A DNA stretch of 64,000 bases from Sphingomonas sp. (lineage in GTDB: Bacteria; Pseudomonadota; Alphaproteobacteria; Sphingomonadales; Sphingomonadaceae), in assembly GCF_017304635.1 (NCBI RefSeq), contig NZ_JAFKMA010000001.1:124001-188000 (forward strand), given 5' to 3'. Shown here in pieces: positions 18,970 through 27,627 of this stretch. The position numbers were made by a program, and so were the translations under genes. Each line of letters opens with the position of its first letter. Within the stretch, counting starts at the first letter, position 1. A model generated the notes under the pieces. That model searched no databases. It was not told where the DNA came from and was given only the letters and a program-made list of their open reading frames with translations.

Positions 18970-19881
18970 ATGGCCACCATTGCTTCGCCGGTCGATCGCA
19001 ACACCGCGCTGACGCTGTCGCACGAGCGGCCCGCCGCGACGTCGAGCGGGTATCTGATGTTGGGCGTGCTGCTGCTCGCGCTGCTCGCGATCGGCGTCGG
19101 GGCGAGCCGGGTGAATGCCGATCCGCTGCTCGGCGGGCCGGTCATCACGGTGGCCGGGTTCGTGTTTGTCTTCGTCCTGCTCGGCTTCTACATGCTTCAG
19201 CCCAACCAGGCGGCGGCGATCACCCTGTTCGGCAGCTACAAGGGCACCGACCGCACCACCGGGCTGCGCTGGGTGGTGCCGTGGTACGGCAAGAAGAAGC
19301 TGTCGGTACGCGCCAACAACGTGATTTCGGACCGGATCAAGGTCAACGACCTGCGCGGCAACCCGATCGAGATGGCGGCGCAAGTGGTGTGGCGCGTGAC
19401 CGACACCGCGCAGGCGCTGTTCGACGTCGACAATTACAAGAGCTTCGTGAACGTCCAGATCGAGGCGGCGGTGCGGACGATCGGCTCACGCTATCCGTAT
19501 GACGATTACGAGCATCAGGAAGTGACCCTGCGCGGCAATCACGACCAGGTCGGGGCGGAACTGCGTGCCGAACTGATCGCGCGGCTGGCGATGGCGGGGA
19601 TCACGGTCGACGAATGCGGCTTCACGCACCTGGCCTATGCGCAGGAGATCGCCGGCGCGATGCTGCGGCGGCAACAGGCGCAGGCGGTGGTCGCGGCGCG
19701 CCAGACCCTGGTCGAGGGCGCGGTCGGCATGGTGCAGATGGCGCTGGACGAATTGAGCAAGAAGGGCGTGGTCGAACTGGACGACGAGCGCCGCGCGGCG
19801 ATGGTGTCGAACCTGATGGTGGTGTTGTGCGGCGAGCGCGATACGCAGCCGGTGGTGAATACGGGCTCGCTCTACCAGTAA
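18970..19881 (+). CDS. SPFH/band-7 domain membrane protein
   Basis: A 303-residue protein with two membrane segments (about 28-46 and 57-76) and an SPFH domain from about 78 (QPNQAAAITLFGSYKGTDR, typical of the stomatin-like subgroup) ending in an Ala/Gln-rich helical region (GAMLRRQQAQAVVAARQ). Such proteins scaffold membrane microdomains. Good ribosome-binding site GGGAGGA. First gene of a four-gene operon (10-bp gap, then ATGA overlaps). Confidence 0.9.
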   Translation: MATIASPVDRNTALTLSHERPAATSSGYLMLGVLLLALLAIGVGASRVNADPLLGGPVITVAGFVFVFVLLGFYMLQPNQAAAITLFGSYKGTDRTTGLRWVVPWYGKKKLSVRANNVISDRIKVNDLRGNPIEMAAQVVWRVTDTAQALFDVDNYKSFVNVQIEAAVRTIGSRYPYDDYEHQEVTLRGNHDQVGAELRAELIARLAMAGITVDECGFTHLAYAQEIAGAMLRRQQAQAVVAARQTLVEGAVGMVQMALDELSKKGVVELDDERRAAMVSNLMVVLCGERDTQPVVNTGSLYQ

Positions 19882-19890
19882 CGCAGGACG

Positions 19891-20100
19891 ATGGCCGCCC
19901 CTCCGAAAAAGGCGTTTCCGCTGCGCCTTGATCCCGCGCTCTACGCGGCGATCGAGCGCGCGGCGGCGGGCGAGTTGCGGAGCGTCAACGCGCAGGTCGA
20001 ATGCCTGCTGCGCGAGGCGCTGGGGCGGCGGGGCGTGAAACTGGCCGATCCGGTCCGCGCGAAACGCGGCCGGCCGGCGAAACAGGAGGATGGGGAATGA
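19891..20100 (+). CDS. Arc/ribbon-helix-helix-type small protein
   Basis: A 69-residue protein: KKAFPLRLDPALYAAIERAAAGELRSVNAQVECLLREAL fits an Arc-family ribbon-helix-helix (one strand FPLRLD, two helices), with a basic tail (RAKRGRPAKQ). Expected to bind DNA as a dimer, possibly regulating its own operon. It resembles antitoxin-type RHH proteins, but the next gene is a hydrolase, not a recognisable toxin. Confidence 0.8.
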   Translation: MAAPPKKAFPLRLDPALYAAIERAAAGELRSVNAQVECLLREALGRRGVKLADPVRAKRGRPAKQEDGE

Positions 20101-21029
20101 TCGCACTGGCGATGATGATGGCGGCCGCGGTAACTGGTGCCGGCGTGGAGGTGACCATCCCGGGACCGCAGGGGCCGCTCGCCGGGACGTGGCAGCCGAG
20201 TGCCACGAGTGACGTCGGGCCGGTCGTGGTGATCGTCCCCGGCTCGGGCCCGACCGATCGCAACGGCGACAATCCGCTGGGCATCAAGGCGCAACCGTAC
20301 AAGCTGCTCGCCGAGGCGCTGGCCGCGCGCGGCATCGCCAGCGTGCGGATCGACAAGCGCGGCATGTTCGCCAGCCGCGCGGCGGTCGCCGACCCCAATG
20401 CGGCGACGATCGCGGGCTATGCCGACGATGCGCGCGGCTGGGCGAAGTTCGCCGCGGCGAAAGCGCATGCGAAGTGCGCCTGGGTGCTCGGGCATAGCGA
20501 GGGCGGGCTGGTCGCGTTGCAGGCGGCGCAGCGTTCGGACGGCATTTGCGGCGTGATCCTGGTGTCGGCGCCGGGCCGCCCGCTGGCGACGGTGATGCGC
20601 GAGCAGTTCAAGGCCAACCCGGCCAACGCCTATCTGTTGCCGCAGGCACTGGCGATGCTCGACGGGCTGGAGGCGGGGCGGACGACCGATCCCGCGACCC
20701 TGCCGGCGCCGTTGCCGATGATGTTCCCGGAAGCCGTGCAGCGGTACATGATCGGGCTGTTCCGCTACGATCCCACCAAGCTCGCCGCGACCGCGCGGGT
20801 GCCGGTGGTGATCGTGCAGGGCGATAACGATATGCAGGTGTCGGTCGAGGATGCCAAACGCCTCGCTGCTGCCCAGCCCAGGGCGACACTGACTATACTG
20901 CCCGGCGTCAACCATGTGCTGAAGGTCGTGCCCGCCGGCGATCGCATGGCGAACGGCGCGAGCTACGGCGATCCGACACTGCCGATCGCGCCCGGCGTGG
21001 TCGACGCGGTGGCGAGTGCCGTCAAATGA
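20097..21029 (+). CDS. Exported alpha/beta hydrolase (S33-type)
   Basis: A 310-residue serine hydrolase starting at ATG 20097 inside the previous stop (ATGA). A short hydrophobic N-terminus (MIALAMMMAAAVTGAG) suggests export. The nucleophile elbow is GHSEGG with Ser134; the oxyanion region is VVIVPGSGPTDRNGDN; the acid is probably in QGDNDMQ and the base His in GVNHVLK. Substrate unknown; related proteins are annotated as esterases or aminopeptidase-like. Confidence 0.88.
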   Translation: MIALAMMMAAAVTGAGVEVTIPGPQGPLAGTWQPSATSDVGPVVVIVPGSGPTDRNGDNPLGIKAQPYKLLAEALAARGIASVRIDKRGMFASRAAVADPNAATIAGYADDARGWAKFAAAKAHAKCAWVLGHSEGGLVALQAAQRSDGICGVILVSAPGRPLATVMREQFKANPANAYLLPQALAMLDGLEAGRTTDPATLPAPLPMMFPEAVQRYMIGLFRYDPTKLAATARVPVVIVQGDNDMQVSVEDAKRLAAAQPRATLTILPGVNHVLKVVPAGDRMANGASYGDPTLPIAPGVVDAVASAVK

Positions 21030-21292
21030 GCGCCGGCGACCGCAACTCGCGCGAGCCCGACGACTGGTTCCTGCCCAAGGCGTTCGGTTATGGCGCAAGC
21101 CTGCCGATCGCGTGGCAGGGCTGGGCGCTGCTCGCCGCGTACGTCGCGGCGCTGGCCGGGGCGGGCTGGGCGCTGATGCCGCGCCACCCGATCCTGTTCG
21201 TCGTCGTCGCGCTTCTCGTCACCGTCCCGCTGGTCGTCGTCAGCGAGCAACACACGCGCGGCGGCTGGCGCTGGCGGTGGGGTGGAAAGTAA
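21026..21292 (+). CDS. Small two-helix membrane protein
   Basis: An 88-residue protein overlapping the hydrolase stop (ATGA). Two membrane helices, about 28-50 and 54-72, after a polar N-terminus with PDDWFLPKAFGYGA. Fourth gene of the SPFH operon. No recognised family. Confidence 0.75.
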   Translation: MSAGDRNSREPDDWFLPKAFGYGASLPIAWQGWALLAAYVAALAGAGWALMPRHPILFVVVALLVTVPLVVVSEQHTRGGWRWRWGGK

Positions 21293-21342
21293 GGCGGTTA
21301 GGTAGCGGTCCGTTCGGCGATCGGTCAGCCCGCAAATATTTC

Positions 21343-21447
21343 GTCACCCCGGCCTTGCGCCGGGGTCCACTACGCCGCCCGCGCCACGCCCGATTTTCTT
21401 GCTCTTGTCCAAGCCGCCTGGTGGACCCCGCACAAGGCCGGGGTGAC
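21343..21447. repeat. Palindromic repeat (GTCACCCCGGC type)
   Basis: Arms GTCACCCCGGCCTTGCGCCG from 21343 and GCACAAGGCCGGGGTGAC ending 21447 are inverted. It lies between two convergent genes (ends 21292 and 21468) and could form a bidirectional terminator-like structure. Confidence 0.8.
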
Positions 21448-21467
21448 AGTTGGCAACGTGCCGCGCC

Positions 21468-22328
21468 TCAGCCCAGACTCGCATCCAGCAGCTTCGCCAG
21501 CCTGAGCCCGCCACGCTCGACCTCCAGCCGCACCGTCGGCACCAGCCGCTCGATCGTCGCCTGGTCGAGCCGCGCGCGGCTCGGGGTCGGGCCGCACGGA
21601 TCGCCGCCGGTCGCGGTCGCATAGGTCACGTCGTGCGCGACCTGCCAGCTCTCGCGGCTCCAGTCGGTGACGTCGCCCGCCGCGATCCGCCGCCGCGTCG
21701 CGGCCGGATAGGCTCGCACCAGGCTCGGCCCGGTCGAGATCGCGCGTTCGGCCAGATAGCCGTCCCAGATCGAATGCAGGTTGAGCCGCTGCGGCGCGTA
21801 GCCGCCATAATCGGCCTTCACGTCGTTGCCGCCCTTGTCGCCCTTCTCCCCGGCATGGAGCGGCTGGTGGAGGTCGCCGACGAAGTGGATCAGGAACACC
21901 AGCGCGCGGACGCGGTCGGCGGCGGGGGCGCGGCGGTCCTTCAGGATTTCGGCATCGCGGACGATCTGCGCCGACACGCAATTGCCGTCCTTGCACGGCT
22001 CGACCAGGTCGAACGGGCGGCAGATGTTGACGTCCTGATAATGCCACGGCTCGGTCGCGGCGAACTTGCGCGTGCCGTCGGGATTCTTGATCCCCTTGAT
22101 GCAATCCGCCCAGATCGCCGCTTGGTCGAGCGTACCCGCCTGGCATTGCGGCGTGTCGAGCAGCGCCTGCTGCCTGAGCAGCGCGAGGATGCGTGTCCGC
22201 GTCGTCGGCTTGATGTTGGCCCAGGCGATCTGTGCGATCGTCTGGTGGCCATATTCCCAATAGGCGCCGGCGGGGACGGCGCCGACCAGCGCGAGCAGGG
22301 CAGCGGCAAAGGCGACGATGCGTTTCAT
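21468..22328 (-). CDS. S1/P1-type nuclease, exported
   Basis: A 286-residue protein with a signal peptide (about 1-22) and an early mature Trp24 in AYWEYGHQTIA; S1/P1 nucleases bind zinc through an N-terminal Trp and nearby His (His28). Further zinc ligands are visible in HFVGDLHQPLHAG and GGNDV (about 147-170). Degrades single-stranded nucleic acid in the periplasm, probably for phosphate or nucleoside scavenging. Confidence 0.9.
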   Translation of the reverse strand: MKRIVAFAAALLALVGAVPAGAYWEYGHQTIAQIAWANIKPTTRTRILALLRQQALLDTPQCQAGTLDQAAIWADCIKGIKNPDGTRKFAATEPWHYQDVNICRPFDLVEPCKDGNCVSAQIVRDAEILKDRRAPAADRVRALVFLIHFVGDLHQPLHAGEKGDKGGNDVKADYGGYAPQRLNLHSIWDGYLAERAISTGPSLVRAYPAATRRRIAAGDVTDWSRESWQVAHDVTYATATGGDPCGPTPSRARLDQATIERLVPTVRLEVERGGLRLAKLLDASLG

Positions 22329-22549
22329 GGCCGACCGCTTACGCCGCCGCGCGAACGCTTTCCATGCAAAAACATCGCGATGGCCACAGCGCGCGCTCTT
22401 GACCAAGCCTTCACCATTTTGGGTTTTTAAAACCGCGCCGACGCCGCATAAGGTCGCTGGATTCGGTGCAGGATTTTGCGTGCCCGGTCGGCGTGGAACC
22501 ATGATAGGGACGACGTCGCCGCGCGTAGTTGGCGTTCCCAGGGGGCTTG

Positions 22550-22921
22550 ATGAAGCGAATTCGAGTGGTGGCCGCGATCCTGGCGCTCCTGACCGCGACC
22601 ATGGCCGGCCTGTTCTGGCTGGTGCCGGGGATCGGCATGGAAACGATCGCGGGCTGCGGCGTCGCCGCGCTCTGCCTGCTGATCGTCGTGCCGTTCGACG
22701 CGTCGGAGCCGCCCGCGCGCAAGCGCGTGCTGGCGGCGTGCGTCGCCTTCGTCGTCGCGGTCGGCGTCGCGCTGGGCTTCGCGATCGAGACCAGCGTCGA
22801 CCTGGGCCCGCTGAGCGCGCTGGCCGGCGTCGAGTTCGTCGGCCTGATCCTCGCCGTCTGGTCCTTCACCGTCCGCAACCGCCGCCGCCGCGCGCTGTGG
22901 AGCGATTATTACGACCGGTAG
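22550..22921 (+). CDS. Hypothetical membrane protein
   Basis: A 123-residue protein starting at ATG 22550 after GGGGG. Four hydrophobic segments (about 6-24, 31-49, 62-82 and 88-108) and a basic tail (RNRRRRALWSDYYDR). No known family. Confidence 0.65.
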   Translation: MKRIRVVAAILALLTATMAGLFWLVPGIGMETIAGCGVAALCLLIVVPFDASEPPARKRVLAACVAFVVAVGVALGFAIETSVDLGPLSALAGVEFVGLILAVWSFTVRNRRRRALWSDYYDR

Positions 22922-23264
22922 TGCCGACCACGCACGACTTTAGTTGGCCGCAGGCATCGCGCTCACAAGCGCCTTGAGCGAAGTCGCGCAGCGGAAATTG
23001 ACGCACAACCGACGCTCGATGTGCAGAGAGTCTATGCAACTGGTGGTACCGTTCCGTCGCTACGCACCGTAGCGGCCGACATCGTTCCGGTGGTCGAGTG
23101 CCATGTCGCGATGCTCGAGACGATGTGACGACGTGAGGCAGGCCACCCGCTCGCATGCCCTTTCGAGGCACAAATCCTCGCACACTCACGAAGGGTTTAT
23201 TCCTTTCGTGCGTTGATAGGGCGTTCGAACGAAAGATGGTGCGCTGGCGATTGCCGTACGAACT
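22922..23264. other. Intergenic region upstream of ECF sigma gene
   Basis: 343 bp with no credible gene. Contains an imperfect inverted repeat CACGAAGG (23187-23194)/CTTTCGTG (23203-23210) and a 10-bp palindrome CGTTCGAACG at 23222-23231 close to the sigma-factor start; these are the best candidates for its promoter or operator. Confidence 0.4.
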
Positions 23265-23837
23265 GTGAGCGAACCCGAGGACGACACGCGGCTGGTCGCT
23301 GCGATGGCGCAGGGGGATACGCGTGCGCTGGAGGTGTTGGCCGACCGGCACGGGCCGCCGCTGATGCGTCTGGCCTATCGCATGCTGGACGATGCCGCCG
23401 AAGCCGAGGACGTGACGCAGGAGGCGTTCGTGCGGCTGTGGGACCGGGCGGCGGGGTGGGTCTCGCATGGCGGCGGCGTCGCTGGCTGGCTGCGGCGGAC
23501 GGCGACCAATGCGTGCATCGACCGCATGCGCCGCCGCTCGCGATTGGCGGATGCACCGGACGTGGATCGGCCTGACGAGAGCCCGGGTGCGGAAAGGATG
23601 ATCGACGCAGCACGATTGGGGACTCTGGTGCAGCGCGCGCTCGCGACGCTGCCCGAGCGGCAGCGGGCGGCGGTCGTCCTCACCTATTATGAGGAGATCA
23701 CCAATGCCGCCGCGGCCGAGATCCTCGACATGCACCTGAAGGCGTTCGAATCGCTGCTGTTCCGCGCGCGGGCGCGACTGCGCGACGGGCTCGCCGCCGC
23801 CGGCGTGACCGCCGAAGATCTGGAGGGCTGGTCATGA
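23265..23837 (+). CDS. ECF-type RNA polymerase sigma factor
   Basis: A 190-residue sigma-70 group 4 protein with GTG start at 23265. Region 2 spans about 25-90 (YRMLDDAAEAEDVTQEAFVRLWDRA, GWLRRTATNACIDRMRRR) and region 4 about 120-170 (ALATLPERQRAAVVLTYYEEITNAAAAEILDMHLKA). Its stop overlaps the next gene (ATGA), which encodes a single-span membrane protein in the usual position of an anti-sigma factor. Confidence 0.92.
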   Translation: MSEPEDDTRLVAAMAQGDTRALEVLADRHGPPLMRLAYRMLDDAAEAEDVTQEAFVRLWDRAAGWVSHGGGVAGWLRRTATNACIDRMRRRSRLADAPDVDRPDESPGAERMIDAARLGTLVQRALATLPERQRAAVVLTYYEEITNAAAAEILDMHLKAFESLLFRARARLRDGLAAAGVTAEDLEGWS

Positions 23838-24727
23838 CGAAGGCCCATCTCGACGACCAGGCGCTCGATCGCGCGCTGTCCGCCTATGCGGCGCCCGCGC
23901 TAAAGCCCGGTCTCGGCGCACGGGTCGTGGCCGAAGCGACGCGCCCGGGTCGACCACCGGCGGCGACCGTTCGTCGTCGCGGATCGCGTCGACCCTGGAC
24001 GCGGCGCGGCATGATCCTGGGTGTCGTGATGGTCAATCTGCTCGCGGTCAGTGCGATGGCGGCCATCTTCGGCGGGCATGCGCTGGTCGACAAGGTCGCG
24101 ACGCTGGCGCACCGGTTGTTTGCGCCGTCTACGCCCGTTGCCCTGGCCCACACGCCGGCTCGGGTGCCGCGGCCGACGACGCACAGGGAGGCGCCAGCGC
24201 CGGTCGCGCTCGCAATGGCGGCGCCCATGGTGACGGCGGCGGACGCCGGGCGACAGCCCGGTTTCGTTCGGCCGCTGAAGGCCCAGCAGCGTCGGGCCAT
24301 GCCGGCCGCGGTTCATCCCCGGTCGGAGCGGGCGGCACGAGGCCGCGCCGAACGAATGGACGTCCCTCGGCACGTCGCGCGTCCGACGGACTGGCATCCT
24401 GACCGGACGCGCCACGCCCGGTCGCGCGACCCGCTGACGTCGCGAGCGCGTCGCGCCGAACAAGCGGAGGCGGCACGTGCCATCGGTGCGCCGGTGACGA
24501 CGCGCACTCTCCCCGCGCGTTCGGAAGGTACTCCGGCGATCGACCGTCAGGCCGACGCTCGGCGAGAGGAAGGCGGCCTGCGCTCGCCCGTCGACGAGCC
24601 TCGCGCCGCGCGAGAGCGTCCGGATTTCGCCCGACGCGATCGTGCGGCCGGGCGGCGTGCCGGGCAGGGAAGGCGGTTCGGCGCGGGCCAGCGGGGCGGC
24701 TTCGGTCGCGGCCGCCGCCGAATCTAG
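23834..24727 (+). CDS. Arg-rich single-span membrane protein, possible anti-sigma partner
   Basis: A 297-residue protein translationally coupled to the ECF sigma gene. The cytoplasmic N-terminus (about 1-58: LDDQALDRALSAYAAPALKPGLGARVVAEA) resembles short anti-sigma helices but lacks the zinc-binding HxxxCxxC motif. One membrane helix (about 60-82), then a roughly 200-residue low-complexity periplasmic region very rich in Arg, Ala and Pro with a Gly/Arg tail. Anti-sigma function is inferred from gene order. Confidence 0.7.
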   Translation: MTKAHLDDQALDRALSAYAAPALKPGLGARVVAEATRPGRPPAATVRRRGSRRPWTRRGMILGVVMVNLLAVSAMAAIFGGHALVDKVATLAHRLFAPSTPVALAHTPARVPRPTTHREAPAPVALAMAAPMVTAADAGRQPGFVRPLKAQQRRAMPAAVHPRSERAARGRAERMDVPRHVARPTDWHPDRTRHARSRDPLTSRARRAEQAEAARAIGAPVTTRTLPARSEGTPAIDRQADARREEGGLRSPVDEPRAARERPDFARRDRAAGRRAGQGRRFGAGQRGGFGRGRRRI

Positions 24728-24784
24728 GCCAAGCGAAAGGGCCGCCGAGCACCTCGGCGACCCTCTCGAAACGGCCGCGACCGA

Positions 24785-25120
24785 TCAGTTGTGACGATCG
24801 GTGTGGATTTGCTTGCTGACCGCCGTTTCCTGCTGGTTGAGCGAGCGCTGATCGGCGCGCGTGATGTGGCCGCCGTCGAGCTGGGCCATCTGGCGCTCCT
24901 CGTGATAGATGCCGCGGTCGTCCTTGCGCAGCGTATGCGCTTCCTGGGTGGTCAACTGGCCGTCCTTGACGCCCTGATTGATGCGATGCTGCTGGTTGAA
25001 CAGCCGCCCGTTCACTTCCGCCCGGCGCGGATGCGAAACGAAGCGGGCCGACGCAGGCATGGCGGTGGCGGCAACCCCGACGGCCGAAGCGAGCAGGACG
25101 ATCTTGCGGAAACCGGTCAT
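24785..25120 (-). CDS. Small secreted helical protein of unknown function
   Basis: A 111-residue protein starting at ATG 25120: signal peptide (cleavage near ASA-RF at about 25), then a helical mature part with EVNGRLFNQQHRINQGVKDGQLTTQEAHTL and HITRADQRSLNQQETAVSKQI. The spaced N-Q, Q-R, I-N-Q and G-x-L-T pattern occurs in a widespread secreted proteobacterial family without known role. It converges with the Arg-rich gene. Confidence 0.78.
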   Translation of the reverse strand: MTGFRKIVLLASAVGVAATAMPASARFVSHPRRAEVNGRLFNQQHRINQGVKDGQLTTQEAHTLRKDDRGIYHEERQMAQLDGGHITRADQRSLNQQETAVSKQIHTDRHN

Positions 25121-25299
25121 GACAAAACTCCTCAAAACGCGCGCAGGACGAGGGCGCGAACGACGTCCGCATGCCAAACGGGCGACCGGGCGAAACCCTT
25201 CGCGCGAGATTGAGGATTGGGTCGGATGAGCGTCGGCGGTCGCTGGGCGTTCGACGTCGCCGTACTACGGATCGCTGTACCGGATACCGGCTCCCTTTC

Positions 25300-27441
25300 T
25301 CAAAAATCGATCGACCCCGATAGTTTAAACGTCCGCGGCGTGCCTTGGAGCAGGGCGGTGCCGAAGCTGTCGAACGACGAGGCCCAGTAGCGCCGGTTCG
25401 CGACGTTATCGACGCCCGCACGCAGCGTCAGCGGACGGCCGCCCGCCACCACCACATAGCGCGCGCCGAGGTCGAACCGGGTCCATTCGGGAATCCGGAG
25501 CGTGTTGGTCGCGTTGACCTGCTGTTTGCCGGTCTGGACGACGCGGCCGGTCAGCGTCGGCCCGGTGTGGAGCACATCCCATTCGACGTTGGCGTTGATC
25601 GTGTAGTCGGGCACGCCGACCGCGGTGTTGCCGTCGGTGCCGTTGCTGGTCTTGCGCAGCGTGGCGTCGATCACGGTGCCGCCGGCGATCACGCGCAGGC
25701 CCCTGGTCAACTCGCCGTCGAACGACAGTTCTAGGCCCCGGTTGCGCTGTTCGCCGAACAGGCCGTAACGAAACAGGCCGCCGCCGGCCGCCACGCTATA
25801 GGCGCTCGGCAACGTGGTCTGGAACGCGGCGAGGCTGGCGTTGAAGCGGCCGAGCGACAGCTTGCCGCCGACTTCGTATTGGGTCGATTTGTAGGCGGGG
25901 AAGATTTCGCCGGCGTTGACGTTGCCGACCGGCGCGACCGATCCGGGCTGCAACCCCTCGATCCGGTTGGCGAACAGCGACAGGCCGGCGACCGGCTTCA
26001 CCACCAGCCCGACCACCGGGGTCGCCGCGCTCGATCGCGTCCGGGCGCTTTCGGCGCCGGTGGCGTAGGAATAGCTGATGTTGGTGATCGTCTGCAGCCG
26101 CAGCCCGGCGGTGAGCAGGATGCGGTCGCCCGCGAAGCCGAACGTGTCCGACGCGAACGCGCTGCCGAGCCGCGTGCGTGCCACGGGGAAGGGATCGGCG
26201 AGGTTGCCGCCGACCAGGGTCGAGCTCGGCAGCGCGACCTGTGGCGTGGTGTAGAGGTTGGTCGCATACCCCGCGAAGCCGGGGCCGTAGCGGAAGTCGT
26301 AGGCGTTGCGGTTGACCTGGCGGATCAGCGAGCCGCCGACATTGATCTCCTGGCTGATCCCGCCGCCCGCCAGCTTGACGCGCAGGCCAGCCTCGGCGGC
26401 TTCGTTATTGTCGGTGCGCGGCACGAACAATGCGTTGCCGGTCGCGGCGCCGGTGACGGCGTTGGTGACGGTGATGCCGTCGTAGATGCCCCGCTCCGAT
26501 CCGTCGCGCGCGCCGACCGCGGCGTAGAGCATCGCGTTCGGCGCGAGGTCGTATTCGGCGCGGAACGCACCGAAGATGTCGCGGAGCGTCGTGTAGCTGA
26601 ACGACTGGCCGTAATTGTGCTCGGCATCGGGCACGGCGGGGATGGCGGCGGTAGCGATCGTCACCTTGGGCCGCAGGTTGCGGACCTGAATCCGCTGGTA
26701 GGCGAGGTCGAGCGACAGGCGCAGGCCGCCGTGGCGATAATCGAGCCCGGCGCCGAGCACGGCGGCGCGGCGGAACTCGTTGTCGATCGCGACGTCGCCG
26801 GAGCGGTAGGCGCCGTTGACGCGCACGCCCCATTCGCCGTCGACACCGAAGCGGCGGCCGATATCGAAGCTGCCGCCGATATGCGATCCGCTGGTGTAAT
26901 TGGCGGTCAGGCGCGTGAGCGGCGCGGTGCCGGCGCGCTTCGACACCAGGTTGACGCTGCCGCCGATCCCCGATCCGCCCGGTGCTGCTCCGTTCAGGAA
27001 CGCGCTGGCGCCGTTCAGCACCTGCACGCTGTCGTACAATTCGGGCGCGACGAGCTGGCGTGGGGTGATCCCGTACAGGCCGTTGAACCCGATATCGTCG
27101 CCGTAGAGCGTGAAGCCGCGGATCACGAACTGTTCGGCGGCATTGCCGAAGCCGTAGGTCGTGCGGATCGACGGGTCGTTCTCCAGCACCTGGCCCAGCG
27201 TCTGCGGCTGCTGATTGAGGATCAGCGCGGCGTTGTAGCTCTTGATGCTGAACGGCACGTCGGCCGCGTCCTTGTCGCCCAGTACGCCGACCGACCCGCC
27301 GCGCGTCACCTCGGTACGGTTCTCCTTCTGGGCGGTGACGACGACGTCCTCGTCGCTCGCGGCGTGCGGTGCCTCCTGGGCGAGCGCGGGAGTCGCGATC
27401 GCGAGGGAGAAGAGCGAGACGGCGGTGCGGGAAAGAGTCAC
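25300..27441 (-). CDS. TonB-dependent siderophore-type outer-membrane receptor
   Basis: A 713-residue receptor. Signal peptide to about 21 (ALA-QEA), TonB-box-like EDVVVTAQKEN at about 30-41, plug domain (VPFSIKSYNAALILNQQPQTLG, FVIRGFTLYGDDIGFNGLYG, about 60-180), then a 22-strand barrel ending in Phe (KLSGSIDF). The plug matches FhuE/FpvA-type siderophore receptors. It is the last gene of a PepSY protein/58-aa protein/receptor operon behind Fur-like sites, supporting iron-chelate uptake. Confidence 0.92.
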   Translation of the reverse strand: MTLSRTAVSLFSLAIATPALAQEAPHAASDEDVVVTAQKENRTEVTRGGSVGVLGDKDAADVPFSIKSYNAALILNQQPQTLGQVLENDPSIRTTYGFGNAAEQFVIRGFTLYGDDIGFNGLYGITPRQLVAPELYDSVQVLNGASAFLNGAAPGGSGIGGSVNLVSKRAGTAPLTRLTANYTSGSHIGGSFDIGRRFGVDGEWGVRVNGAYRSGDVAIDNEFRRAAVLGAGLDYRHGGLRLSLDLAYQRIQVRNLRPKVTIATAAIPAVPDAEHNYGQSFSYTTLRDIFGAFRAEYDLAPNAMLYAAVGARDGSERGIYDGITVTNAVTGAATGNALFVPRTDNNEAAEAGLRVKLAGGGISQEINVGGSLIRQVNRNAYDFRYGPGFAGYATNLYTTPQVALPSSTLVGGNLADPFPVARTRLGSAFASDTFGFAGDRILLTAGLRLQTITNISYSYATGAESARTRSSAATPVVGLVVKPVAGLSLFANRIEGLQPGSVAPVGNVNAGEIFPAYKSTQYEVGGKLSLGRFNASLAAFQTTLPSAYSVAAGGGLFRYGLFGEQRNRGLELSFDGELTRGLRVIAGGTVIDATLRKTSNGTDGNTAVGVPDYTINANVEWDVLHTGPTLTGRVVQTGKQQVNATNTLRIPEWTRFDLGARYVVVAGGRPLTLRAGVDNVANRRYWASSFDSFGTALLQGTPRTFKLSGSIDF

Positions 27442-27450
27442 GTCGGTTCC

Positions 27451-27627
27451 TTATCTGGGCGTTCGAATGGAGCGATGGCGATAGGCCCAGCCTACCGCGA
27501 CGAGGGGGATGGCGAGCGCGATCCAGCCGACCGCGTCGCGCCAGCCGTCGCCGGTCAGCGCGACGATCAGGCCGATCACGGTCGCGATCGCGATCAGGAC
27601 GGGGATGGCGAAGGTGGAGCGGATCAT
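27451..27627 (-). CDS. Small two-helix membrane protein of the PepSY/receptor operon
   Basis: A 58-residue protein whose start overlaps the PepSY-protein stop by 4 nt. Two hydrophobic helices (about 6-24 and 30-48) with a basic C-terminus (YRHRSIRTPR). It ends 9 bp before the receptor start. Similar mini-proteins accompany PepSY-TM genes in siderophore loci; role unknown. Confidence 0.75.
   Translation of the reverse strand: MIRSTFAIPVLIAIATVIGLIVALTGDGWRDAVGWIALAIPLVAVGWAYRHRSIRTPR

Noticed and set aside
19891-21029. Toxin-antitoxin pair (RHH protein plus downstream gene)
   Set aside because: The downstream product is a full-length serine hydrolase with an export signal, not a known toxin fold.
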